The notes beneath the pieces were generated by a model. It had not been told where the DNA came from. It ran no database searches and saw nothing but the letters and a program-made list of their open reading frames with translations. Made by a program: the position numbers and the translations under genes. From assembly GCA_021789495.1 (NCBI GenBank), contig JAJYJM010000023.1:1-35040 (forward strand): 35,040 bases of DNA, read 5' to 3'. Each line of letters begins with the position of its first letter. Position 1 is the stretch's first letter. Positions 8,192 to 15,840 of this stretch are shown here, piece by piece. This DNA is from Nitrospirota bacterium. GTDB lineage: Bacteria > Nitrospirota > JACRHJ01.

Positions 8192-8908
8192 TTACGAGTT
8201 CGCGCTTAGTATTGCGGGGTTCACCTTTATCTTGGCGCGTTTTCTCAGGCCTTCCGTGAACGTTTCCACCTGCTTCTCCTGCATTAACAGAGTCAGCATA
8301 CCGGAAAGATTTTTCTCCTGCGCCTGAAAATCCTTTTCGTCGAACGGCTTGTTCTGCAAGGCGAGTTGGGACTTGTAATAATCCCTGGCCTCGTCTTCCG
8401 TAACATAAACGGAACTCTTTACCATATCCTGCAATTTCTCCGTCAAAAGGTCGTTCTTTAGATGCTGCTCATATATCGCGGGCGTCATGCCGTTCTGCTG
8501 AAGAACCCGTATATAGAGATTCTTGCTGAATGAGCCGTTCTCATCCTGAAAGGACTTGTTCTGAACGACGGCGTCTGAAATTTCCTTGCCGGACACGGAA
8601 AGACCTTCCTTTTTCGCCTCCGCCAGGAGGAGCTTTCTGTCTACCATGCCCCTGATTGTATTCATGCCCAGCTGTTTAGCTATATTGTCGGGTATGTTTC
8701 CCTTGTAGAGGTTGCTATAGATCTCCTGCGTCCTGTCCAGGGCGTCCTGGTATTGCGGCATGGTTATAACCTGGCCGTCCACCTTCGCGGCATAATCCTC
8801 AACCGCCTGCCTGCCAAGCATATACCCGCCCGTTATGATAAACGTGAGGGTAACGACAGTGAGGAGAACCTTGATTATTATCGGATGCCTGTGTATGAAC
8901 TCTATCAT
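8192..8908 (-). CDS. Membrane-anchored SurA-N-like periplasmic chaperone
   Basis: The 238-residue protein has one N-terminal membrane anchor at about residues 12-32 (VLLTVVTLTFIITGGYMLG), leaving the rest outside the inner membrane. The following region resembles the SurA_N chaperone fold: VDGQVITMPQYQDALDR, then MVDRKLLLAEAKKEGLSVSGKEI and a long helical stretch to about residue 190. It ends before any parvulin domain, so it has the layout of PpiD or SurA with the PPIase domain missing. A chaperone role in outer-membrane protein transit is inferred from this family. The ATG has AGGAG five to six bases upstream. It follows moaC on the same strand, separated by a hairpin at 8943-8974. Confidence 0.8.
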   Translation of the reverse strand: MIEFIHRHPIIIKVLLTVVTLTFIITGGYMLGRQAVEDYAAKVDGQVITMPQYQDALDRTQEIYSNLYKGNIPDNIAKQLGMNTIRGMVDRKLLLAEAKKEGLSVSGKEISDAVVQNKSFQDENGSFSKNLYIRVLQQNGMTPAIYEQHLKNDLLTEKLQDMVKSSVYVTEDEARDYYKSQLALQNKPFDEKDFQAQEKNLSGMLTLLMQEKQVETFTEGLRKRAKIKVNPAILSANS

Positions 8909-8942
8909 TATGACTCCTTTAAACTGGTCCGGATTTCTTTTG

Positions 8943-8974
8943 GTTACTTTTCTTTCTCCGGAAAGAAAAGTAAC
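8943..8974. repeat. Perfect 14-bp hairpin between moaC and the chaperone gene
   Basis: GTTACTTTTCTTTC (8943-8956) pairs perfectly with GAAAGAAAAGTAAC (8961-8974) over a TCCG loop. The text resembles a dispersed repeat with GGTTACTTTTCTTT ends found in many genomes. It lies in the 88-bp gap after the moaC stop. No T-run follows it on the minus strand. Confidence 0.7.
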
Positions 8975-8996
8975 TTACCAAAAAAGTAGCGATTTT

Positions 8997-9485
8997 TCAA
9001 GAGTTTTTTGGTTTCCGCACGAAATGCCCGGAGCGCCCGCCGGACTTCTCCAGCAGGTGTATGTCCGTAATCTCCATGCCGCGGTCTATCGATTTGCACA
9101 TGTCGTATATAGTGAGCGCCGCGACTGCTGCCGCCGTCAAGGCCTCCATCTCGACCCCCGTCCTGGCCGTAACCTTTGCCTCAGCCCGAATCTTGACCGA
9201 ATGCGCCTTTTCGTCCAGAATAAAGTCCATAGATACCTTCTCAAGCGGGAGCGGATGGCAGAGCGGAATAAGCCCGGAGGTTTTCTTCGCGGCCATGATG
9301 CCTGCCAGACGCGCGACTTCAAGGACGTCGCCCTTGGCGGCCTTTTTGCCCTTTATGAGTTTAAACGTCTCCGGCGCCATCAACACCCTGCCCTCGGCGA
9401 CGGCTATGCGCTCCGTTACGTCCTTCCCGGATACGTCCACCATCCTGGACGCGCCTTTTTCGTCGAAATGGGTAAGATTTGACAT
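8997..9485 (-). CDS. moaC: Cyclic pyranopterin monophosphate synthase MoaC
   Basis: MoaC converts the MoaA product 3',8-cyclo-7,8-dihydro-GTP into cyclic pyranopterin monophosphate in molybdenum-cofactor synthesis. The 162-residue protein shows the family blocks [42 protein letters not shown] and [15 protein letters not shown], which carry the active-site Lys, His and Asp residues. The length is standard. It starts 7 nt downstream of the moaA stop on the same strand, so the two are cotranscribed and act in sequence. Other Mo-cofactor genes must lie elsewhere. Confidence 0.97.
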   Translation of the reverse strand: MSNLTHFDEKGASRMVDVSGKDVTERIAVAEGRVLMAPETFKLIKGKKAAKGDVLEVARLAGIMAAKKTSGLIPLCHPLPLEKVSMDFILDEKAHSVKIRAEAKVTARTGVEMEALTAAAVAALTIYDMCKSIDRGMEITDIHLLEKSGGRSGHFVRKPKNS

Positions 9486-9492
9486 TTTAAAA

Positions 9493-10494
9493 TTATCCCC
9501 CGATTTTGCTCATGGAGCGGCGGTATTTGTCCTTTATGCCGCCCGCGATGGAATGACCTTCGGGTTTTACGGCGAGGGCCAGGGATATAAGCCTCGACAG
9601 TTCCGCGTCGCCGCACCCGGACCGAAGCGGCGTTTTTATATCTATCTCCGTCTCAGAGAAAAGGCATGGTCTGAGCTTGCCGTCCGCCGTCAATCTCAAC
9701 CTGTTGCAGCTTCCGCAGAAGTGGTTTGAGAGCGCGCTTATAAAGCCAAGAATCCCCTTTGCGCCGGGCAGCCTGTATAGTTTAGCCGGGCCGCCGGCCT
9801 TCGTTTTTTGCCCTCCCGGGCCGCCTTGTTCTATTGGAATAAGCTCCCCCAGGGCGGAGATTTTGTCCCTTATTTTGTCCGCCGTGATTATCCTGCTGTC
9901 GTCCCAAGTGGCGATGCCGCCGACCGGCATGAACTCTATGAACCGGACGTGATAAGGCTTTGTAAGCGTAAGACGCGCAAACTCGCAGATTTCGCCGTCG
10001 TTTATGCCTTTTATCGCCACGACGTTTATCTTTATGGGGTCAAAACCCGCCTCCTCCGCCCGGCGTATACCCTCCAAAACGGCGCCCAGCTCCCCGCCCC
10101 TGGTGAGTTTTCGGAACCGCTCCGGGTTAAGCGAGTCAAGGCTTATGTTTATGCGCCTTAAGCCCGCCTCGTATAATCCTTCCGCCATCTTATCGAGCAG
10201 GGTGCCGTTGGTGGTGAGCGAGAGGTCGTCGATGCCGGGTATGGCGGCGATTTCCCGTATCAGACTCACCACGTCCTTCCGGACGAGCGGCTCTCCGCCG
10301 GTCAGGCGCACCTTGCGTATTCCCTTCTCCGCCGCCACCCGGACTACCCGCAGTATCTCCTCGTAGCGAAGTATCGCCTCGTGGGAGAGCCCCGGGACGC
10401 CCCCTTCCGGCATGCAATACACACAACGGAGGTTGCACCGGTCCGTAATGGAGACCCGGAGGTATTCTATATTCCTGTTTGCCCGATCCAGCAT
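9493..10494 (-). CDS. moaA: GTP 3',8-cyclase MoaA (radical SAM)
   Basis: MoaA performs the first step of molybdenum-cofactor synthesis, cyclising GTP by radical chemistry. The 333-residue protein has the radical-SAM cluster C20-x3-C24-x2-C27 ([15 protein letters not shown]), followed by [11 protein letters not shown] for SAM binding. The second, substrate-binding [4Fe-4S] cluster is supplied by C260, C263 and C277 ([10 protein letters not shown]...LRPCLF). The C-terminus ends in Gly-Gly, as MoaA requires. It leads a moaA-moaC unit and is divergent from the hydrogenase-like operon. Its predicted promoter puts the transcription start within a few bases of the ATG, and the Shine-Dalgarno is weak, so it may be nearly leaderless. 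Confidence 0.97.
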   Translation of the reverse strand: MLDRANRNIEYLRVSITDRCNLRCVYCMPEGGVPGLSHEAILRYEEILRVVRVAAEKGIRKVRLTGGEPLVRKDVVSLIREIAAIPGIDDLSLTTNGTLLDKMAEGLYEAGLRRINISLDSLNPERFRKLTRGGELGAVLEGIRRAEEAGFDPIKINVVAIKGINDGEICEFARLTLTKPYHVRFIEFMPVGGIATWDDSRIITADKIRDKISALGELIPIEQGGPGGQKTKAGGPAKLYRLPGAKGILGFISALSNHFCGSCNRLRLTADGKLRPCLFSETEIDIKTPLRSGCGDAELSRLISLALAVKPEGHSIAGGIKDKYRRSMSKIGG

Positions 10495-10503
10495 TCTGTC
10501 TTT

Positions 10504-10532
10504 ATTCTAATTTTAAAAGGGACAGAAGGCAA
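10504..10532 (-). promoter_or_regulatory. Promoter of moaA
   Basis: On the minus strand, TTGCCT (10527-10532) and TAGAAT (10504-10509) are spaced 17 bp apart. The -10 box ends only 9 nt before the moaA ATG, which predicts a leader of about 2-3 nt. Confidence 0.55.
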
Positions 10533-10543
10533 GAAATTAAAGC

Positions 10544-10572
10544 TTGACACGCGCGATTTTAAGGATTAAACT
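10544..10572 (+). promoter_or_regulatory. Promoter of the hydrogenase-like operon
   Basis: A perfect -35 TTGACA (10544-10549) is followed after 17 bp by TAAACT (10567-10572, 4 of 6). Transcription would start near 10579, about 40 nt before the ATG at 10620. It is back-to-back with the moaA promoter. Confidence 0.55.
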
Positions 10573-10619
10573 CCCGCCGACGTTTTTTGTTCTATGGGAA
10601 CCTAAGTATAGTCTTTGAG

Positions 10620-12593
10620 ATGGAAACGGACCGTCCGGAAACAGCTTCGTCCAAAACCACCGGAAAGATTTCCAGCGCCTGCTATCTCCTGTATGCAGCC
10701 GGATGCCTGATTCCGGGGCTTCTCGCCCTTCGGGACCTGCTCTTCGGCTATTCCTGGCATGTCTCCCTGCCGCTCTCCGGCGGCCTGGCTTTAAGCTTCG
10801 GGGGCGGCGGACTTTCGGCATATTTTGTCGTCATACTCTCGCTGCTCGTTTTTTGCGTATCCATATATTCGGCTGGATACGCAAGGCATTCCAGCGCGCC
10901 CTGGTCAGCGCTTATCCTCTACGGGATTTTCGTCTCCTCCATGTATGCCGTGTTCTACTCGGCTAATATCCCGGCGTTTCTTATCTTTTGGGAGACAATG
11001 TCTCTCTCGTCGTATTTTCTCGTCGTCTCGGATACGGAAAATATTGAAGCTTCGCGCGCCGGACTTCTATATGGCGTGATGACACATGTCGGCACGGCGT
11101 TTATCATGGCCGCTTTCATGGTCATGTTCTTCGCCACGGGGTCGCTTGAGTTCCCGATAATAAAGGCGGGGCTTGCGGGCGCGGGAGGGCTTCGCTCCGT
11201 CATATTCGTCCTTGCGCTTATAGGCTTTGGGACGAAGGCGGGCATCATCCCGCTTCATACATGGCTCCCAAGGGCGCACCCGGCGGCTCCGTCGAACGTC
11301 TCCGCGCTGATGTCCGGCGTGATGATAAAGTCGGGCATCTACGGGATACTGCTCGTCTCGCTCGATATTCTCGGCGGAGGGGCCGGCCTGCCGGCGCCGC
11401 TGTGGTGGGGCGTGGTAGTGCTCTCCGTGGGGGCGGTGTCCTCCGTAAAAGGGATTATGTATGCGTTGATGGAGCGCGACATGAAGAGGCTCCTGGCATA
11501 CAGCAGTGTCGAAAACGTCGGGATAATCCTGCTCGGCGTCGGCGCATCCATGATATTTTCTTTCAATAATCTTCCTTCGCTTGCCGGGCTTGCCCTCGCC
11601 GCCGCGCTGTATCACACGCTTAACCACGCGGTCTTCAAGGGACTTCTGTTCATGGGGGCGGGTTCAGCAGTCCACGCCACGGGCACTAAGAACATGGAGG
11701 AGATGGGCGGGCTTATAAAACGGATGCCCTGGACGGGTTTTTTCTTCCTTGTCGGCTCGGTCGCAATATGCGCGCTCCCGCCTTTCAACGGCTTCATGAG
11801 CGAATGGCTGACGTTTCAGTCCCTTATCATGGGGATAAAGACCTCCGTCGTCCTTACAAAGACCTTCATGCTCCTTGCCGGGGCCGCGCTGGCGCTCACC
11901 GGGGCGCTTGCGGCGTCGAGTTTTGTAAAGGCGTTCGGGATAAGCTTCCTGGGGGTTCCCAGAAGCCATGAGGCTGAGGCGGCGAAAGAAGCCCCTGCAA
12001 CCATGCTCCTTGGGATGGGTATTTTGTCTGCTGTGTGTCTCCTGCTCGGAATATTTCCCGGATACATGCTGAGGCTTCTCTCCGGCATACCTCTGCCGGG
12101 CCTTGGGAGCCTTCCGCAGTTCGCTCCCGGCGGTCTCGCCGTTACGGGCGTCGCCTGCTCCGGCGTTCTGCCGATAGTTCTGCTCGGCGCGCTTCTTGCC
12201 GGGGCCGCATTTATTTTTATTTTTCCGCTTGTCGCCGGGGGCAGGAGGAAGTCCATATGCGCCGACCCGTGGGACTGCGGCATTCGAAAACTTACGCCAA
12301 GGATGCAGTATACGGCGACCGCGTTTACTCATCCGCTTCGCCGGATATTCAAGAAAATATACAAGCCCAGGAAGGAAGTGCGGATAGAGTATATTGTGAA
12401 GCCGTTTTTCACCCGTGAGATAGAATACCGCTCCGAGATTACGCCGCTTGCCGAATCCTATTTCTACAGGCCGCTTGTCCGCGCGCTCCACAACGTTGCG
12501 CATTCGGCAAAGAGGCTCCAATCGGGCAATCTACAGCTTTATCTGGGATACATTCTGGGGACTCTTGTAATCCTGCTGGTGGTCTGGGGGTAG
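10620..12593 (+). CDS. hyfB: HyfB-like proton-translocating antiporter subunit of an Ehr-type complex
   Basis: This is a multi-pass subunit of the NuoL/MrpA antiporter family, of the type found as HyfB/HycC in hydrogenase-4 and related complexes. From the ATG at 10620 it has 657 residues. The family's charged membrane residues are present: Glu125 in FWETMSLSSY and Lys206 with His213 in GFGTKAGIIPLHTWLP. The C-terminal part has the HyfB-type sequence DPWDCGIRKLTPRMQYTATA, followed by a final helix. A TTG at 10587 would add 11 residues but lies only 8 nt from the predicted transcription start, so ATG is preferred although its ribosome site is weak. It is the first gene of six; one base separates its stop from hyfC. 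The partner subunits suggest it pumps ions without hydrogenase activity. Confidence 0.9.
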   Translation: METDRPETASSKTTGKISSACYLLYAAGCLIPGLLALRDLLFGYSWHVSLPLSGGLALSFGGGGLSAYFVVILSLLVFCVSIYSAGYARHSSAPWSALILYGIFVSSMYAVFYSANIPAFLIFWETMSLSSYFLVVSDTENIEASRAGLLYGVMTHVGTAFIMAAFMVMFFATGSLEFPIIKAGLAGAGGLRSVIFVLALIGFGTKAGIIPLHTWLPRAHPAAPSNVSALMSGVMIKSGIYGILLVSLDILGGGAGLPAPLWWGVVVLSVGAVSSVKGIMYALMERDMKRLLAYSSVENVGIILLGVGASMIFSFNNLPSLAGLALAAALYHTLNHAVFKGLLFMGAGSAVHATGTKNMEEMGGLIKRMPWTGFFFLVGSVAICALPPFNGFMSEWLTFQSLIMGIKTSVVLTKTFMLLAGAALALTGALAASSFVKAFGISFLGVPRSHEAEAAKEAPATMLLGMGILSAVCLLLGIFPGYMLRLLSGIPLPGLGSLPQFAPGGLAVTGVACSGVLPIVLLGALLAGAAFIFIFPLVAGGRRKSICADPWDCGIRKLTPRMQYTATAFTHPLRRIFKKIYKPRKEVRIEYIVKPFFTREIEYRSEITPLAESYFYRPLVRALHNVAHSAKRLQSGNLQLYLGYILGTLVILLVVWG

Positions 12594-12594
12594 A

Positions 12595-13542
12595 ATGGAA
12601 AGCCTTCAGTTCATGCTGATACTGCTCCTCTCGCCGCTCGCGCAGGGGATAATAAAGAAGATAAAGGCCATGATGCAGGGGAGGCGAGGGACGCCCGTGC
12701 TCCAGCCGTATTATGACCTGGCAAGGCTTTTTAAAAAAGACATGGTGATTCCCCGCACCGTCTCGTGGATATTCCACGGCGCGCCCTATGTCGTGTTTGC
12801 GTCCGTGCTCGCGGCGTCAATGCTTGTGCCGGTTTTCTCCGCCGGCCGGTCTACCGGCCTCTGGGCGGGGGGCGGGGTTGGTTTTTCCGGGATTGGCGAT
12901 ATTATCGCCACAATTTATACCCTTGCGCTCGGCAGGTTCTTTTTGGCGCTCGGAGGGCTTGACGCGGGCACGGCGTTCGGCGGCGAGGGCTCGAGCCGCG
13001 AGATGACCGTGGCCATACTGGTGGAACCGAGCATGATGCTTGCCATATTCACTGCGGCGGTTGCGAGCGGTTCTACAAACCTTGGCGTAATAGCAAACTC
13101 CGGGAGTTTTTTCTTCTCGCCCGCGCACGTCCTGGCCCTGGCGGCGTTTTTTGTCGCAATTATTGCCGAGACGGGCAGGATTCCTGTGGATAATCCCGAT
13201 ACGCACCTTGAGCTTACGATGATTCACGAGGGGATGCTCCTTGAGTATTCCGGGAAATACCTGGCCATGATGGAATGGGCGCATTACATGAAACAGATGC
13301 TGCTCTTTACCCTGGCGGCGGACCTCTTTTTCCCTTACGGGATGGCAGGAGCAGGCGCCGGTTTCGGGATCGCGGCGGCGGCAGGCTTCTGGGCGGCAAA
13401 GATGCTGATATTGTGCTTCGGGATGGCCCTCGCGGAGTCCACGAGGGCCAAGATGCGTTTTTTCCAGCTCCCGTCGCTTCTGGGCGCGGCGTTCGTTCTC
13501 TCGGCGCTTTCGATGATAACCTTTGTAATGACAGGAAAATAA
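12595..13542 (+). CDS. hyfC: HyfC-like (NuoH-family) membrane subunit
   Basis: This 315-residue subunit belongs to the NuoH/HyfC family, which joins the membrane arm to the peripheral arm of complex I-like enzymes. Family features are SPLAQGIIKKIKAMMQGRRG near the N-terminus, LQPYYDLARLFKKD at residues 36-49, and ETGRIPVDNPDTHLELTMIHE at 192-212, which carries the conserved acidic residues that face the quinone or cluster cavity in relatives. Several membrane helices follow. It begins one base after hyfB and ends one base before hyfE, so it is translated in the same unit. Group 4 hydrogenases and Ehr complexes both have this subunit; it does not by itself tell which this is. Confidence 0.92.
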   Translation: MESLQFMLILLLSPLAQGIIKKIKAMMQGRRGTPVLQPYYDLARLFKKDMVIPRTVSWIFHGAPYVVFASVLAASMLVPVFSAGRSTGLWAGGGVGFSGIGDIIATIYTLALGRFFLALGGLDAGTAFGGEGSSREMTVAILVEPSMMLAIFTAAVASGSTNLGVIANSGSFFFSPAHVLALAAFFVAIIAETGRIPVDNPDTHLELTMIHEGMLLEYSGKYLAMMEWAHYMKQMLLFTLAADLFFPYGMAGAGAGFGIAAAAGFWAAKMLILCFGMALAESTRAKMRFFQLPSLLGAAFVLSALSMITFVMTGK

Positions 13543-13543
13543 A

Positions 13544-14206
13544 ATGCCGAAAGCGTGGGTGGTCGTCTATTCCATAACGGATTTCATAACCGTCGGTATG
13601 CTGCTTACGGTAGTGGCGATGAACTCGCTCAAGAGGATGGAGAGCTTCATTCGGGCGTATACCGTAAACTCGCTTCTGCTCGCCGCGCTAATGGCCGTAA
13701 GCGCGTTCTACCTGGACGCAGCGCATCTCTATATAGCCGCCGCCGTTACGCTCGCCTCGAAGGGCGTAGCCATACCGCTCCTCCTGAAAAAGGTCGTGCG
13801 AGAGCTCAAGATTACGCACGAAGTGGAGCCTAATATCAACACTCCGCTCGCGCTCGTAATATCGTCCGTTCTGGTGGTGATAGTCTACTCCTCGCTCTCG
13901 AAAGGTATTTTCATAGAAGGTTTCACGGAGAATACGCTCAAGGTCTCCATCTCCATAATCCTGATAAGCCTCTTTATTATGATAACGAGAAAGAAGGCCG
14001 TAACCCAGGTAATCGGGCTTCTGCTCATGGAGAACGGGCTTTTCCTGGCCGGGTTCTCTCTGACTTACGGGATGTCTACGATAATCGAACTCGGCGTCGT
14101 CTTCGACGTGCTGATGGGCGCGATAATACTCGGGGTTTTCTTAAGCCAGATAAAGAAGACGTTCATAGACCTGGACCTGGACAAACTGACGACCCTGAAG
14201 GGATAA
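13544..14206 (+). CDS. hyfE: HyfE-like (NuoK-related) membrane subunit
   Basis: This 220-residue membrane protein has the HyfE layout: an N-terminal extension of about three helices, then a NuoK/MrpC-like part with VTQVIGLLLMENGLFLAG near residues 148-165 that carries the conserved membrane Glu. The C-terminus DLDLDKLTTLKG matches the usual short polar end of HyfE proteins. It is packed between hyfC (one-base gap) and hyfF (one-base gap). In hydrogenase-4 and formate hydrogenlyase-2 it is part of the ion-translocating arm. Confidence 0.9.
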   Translation: MPKAWVVVYSITDFITVGMLLTVVAMNSLKRMESFIRAYTVNSLLLAALMAVSAFYLDAAHLYIAAAVTLASKGVAIPLLLKKVVRELKITHEVEPNINTPLALVISSVLVVIVYSSLSKGIFIEGFTENTLKVSISIILISLFIMITRKKAVTQVIGLLLMENGLFLAGFSLTYGMSTIIELGVVFDVLMGAIILGVFLSQIKKTFIDLDLDKLTTLKG

Positions 14207-14207
14207 C

Positions 14208-15755
14208 ATGCTTCTGCCCCTGATACTCATACCGCTCGCCGCCGCCCTCGTATGCCTGTTGATTGACAACAGGCGCGTCTATGAATACGCGACGGTATTG
14301 TCATGCGCCGCTATAAGCGCCGTCGCGCTTTTCATCGCCTGGAGTGCGCTGTCAGGCGGTATGACGACCCAGCCCGGCGGCGCGATATATGCCGACGCGC
14401 TCTCTGCGTTCATGATCGTCGTAATAACCCTGCTTTCCCTTGCAACGTCCGTATACTCCGTCGAATACATGGGGAGTGAGCTTGAGCATGGCCACATAGA
14501 CAAAAAGGCCCACCGCTACTACTACGTTTTGTATAACCTCTTCATCCTTACGATGCTCCTTGTCCCGATAGCCGACAACCTGGCCGTAATGTGGATGGCC
14601 GTAGAGGGAACTACGCTCGTTTCCGCGCTTCTGGTGGGGCTGTACCGGAAGCGCTCCTCCGTCGAGGCCGCGTGGAAGTATATCATCCTCTGCACAGTCG
14701 GTATAACGTTCGCCCTGCTCGGCACGTTTATATTCTATTACGCCTCTTCCGGGGCGTCCGGGGGCGGCAGAGGAGCCCTTGAATGGACTGCCCTTCTGGC
14801 GATGGCGCCCAGGCTTAACCCGGCCACTGTAAGGCTCGGTTTCATACTCGTCGTCGTGGGCTACGGCACGAAGGCGGGCCTGGCCCCCGTGCACAACTGG
14901 CTCCCGGACGCCCACAGCGAGGCCCCGACGCCGATTTCCGCGCTTCTATCCGGGATACTCCTTAACTGCGCGTTCTACGGGATACTCAGGTTCGCCGTTA
15001 TCGCAAGGGCGAGCCTCGGACATCCCTTTGTCCGGGACATGATGTTTCTGTTCGGCATATCCTCGGTTGTCGTGGCGTCGATATTCATGTTAATCCAGAG
15101 GAACGCGAAAAGACTCCTCGCATACAGCAGCATCGAGCACATGGGAATAATAGCCCTGTCGTTCGGCGTTGGCGGGCCGTTCGGGTTTTACGCGGCGCTT
15201 CTGCATATACTTAACCACGCAATCGGGAAGCCGCTCATGTTCTTCGTGACCGGGCGTATAAAGGGACGCTACGATACTGTCGAGTCCGAGCAGGTCGCGG
15301 GCGTTATGAAGACCATGCCGTTGGTCGGGGCGGTCGGTTTTGTGGGGATAATGGCCCTTGCGGGCGCTCCGCCGTTCGGCATGTTCATAAGCGAGTTCCT
15401 GATGCTGAAGGCCCTTGCGGCGGGCAGCCACTGGGTTGTCATGGGCGTTTTCCTGGCGGCGGGCGGGATGGTTTTCTACGGGCTTCTTAGGAGCTTCGGC
15501 GGGATGTTCCTGGGAGCGCCTATGTCGCCCGCGCCGGTCGGACAGTCCATGCCGGCACACTCCACGGCATCGGCCCGCATTCCGCTGCCGGTCGGCGCGG
15601 ACGTGAACCGCAGGCTCTCCGCTCGCCGCTTTCGCGGACTCTTATCCGGCATTGTAATGTTTATTATGGCCGGCGCGCTCCTTGTGCTCGGTCTGTATAT
15701 ACCCGGCCCGATGGACAGGCTTATAACCCTCTCCGCCGGGATAATAGGGAGATAA
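14208..15755 (+). CDS. hyfF: HyfF-like proton-translocating antiporter subunit
   Basis: This is the second antiporter-type subunit of the operon, 515 residues, of the NuoL/N/MrpD family. It keeps Glu133 in WMAVEGTTLVSA and Lys222 with His229 in GYGTKAGLAPVHNWLPDAHSEAP, the residues that form the proton path in complex I. A second conserved segment is AKRLLAYSSIEHMGI. A stretch at about residues 443-475 (SPAPVGQSMPAHSTASARIP) is polar and looks like an exposed loop before the last helix. It starts one base after hyfE. After it the operon has an 85-bp gap containing hairpins, the only sizeable gap among the six genes. Confidence 0.9.
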   Translation: MLLPLILIPLAAALVCLLIDNRRVYEYATVLSCAAISAVALFIAWSALSGGMTTQPGGAIYADALSAFMIVVITLLSLATSVYSVEYMGSELEHGHIDKKAHRYYYVLYNLFILTMLLVPIADNLAVMWMAVEGTTLVSALLVGLYRKRSSVEAAWKYIILCTVGITFALLGTFIFYYASSGASGGGRGALEWTALLAMAPRLNPATVRLGFILVVVGYGTKAGLAPVHNWLPDAHSEAPTPISALLSGILLNCAFYGILRFAVIARASLGHPFVRDMMFLFGISSVVVASIFMLIQRNAKRLLAYSSIEHMGIIALSFGVGGPFGFYAALLHILNHAIGKPLMFFVTGRIKGRYDTVESEQVAGVMKTMPLVGAVGFVGIMALAGAPPFGMFISEFLMLKALAAGSHWVVMGVFLAAGGMVFYGLLRSFGGMFLGAPMSPAPVGQSMPAHSTASARIPLPVGADVNRRLSARRFRGLLSGIVMFIMAGALLVLGLYIPGPMDRLITLSAGIIGR

Positions 15756-15757
15756 AA

Positions 15758-15816
15758 CGCCCTCTCCCAGGGCGCTAAAAGCGGCGCCCGTTCCCCTCTA
15801 CCGCAGGTGGAGAGGG
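15758..15816 (+). repeat. Hairpin-rich intercistronic gap between hyfF and hyfG
   Basis: Three stems are visible: CGCCCT/AGGGCG (15758-15774), GGCGC/GCGCC (15771-15788, an alternative pairing to the first) and CCCTCT...AGAGGG with inner ACC/GGT (15794-15816). The CCCTCT/AGAGGG text resembles a dispersed intergenic repeat. The gap is the break between the membrane-arm and peripheral-arm genes, so it might set their relative expression. Confidence 0.5.
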
Positions 15817-15840
15817 TTATAGCGAAAAAGGGGTTAATTT

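Noticed and set aside
10587-10619. TTG start for the HyfB-like gene, adding 11 residues
   Set aside because: It would lie 8 nt from the predicted transcription start, and there is an ATG at 10620 before the first hydrophobic segment. Not fully excluded.
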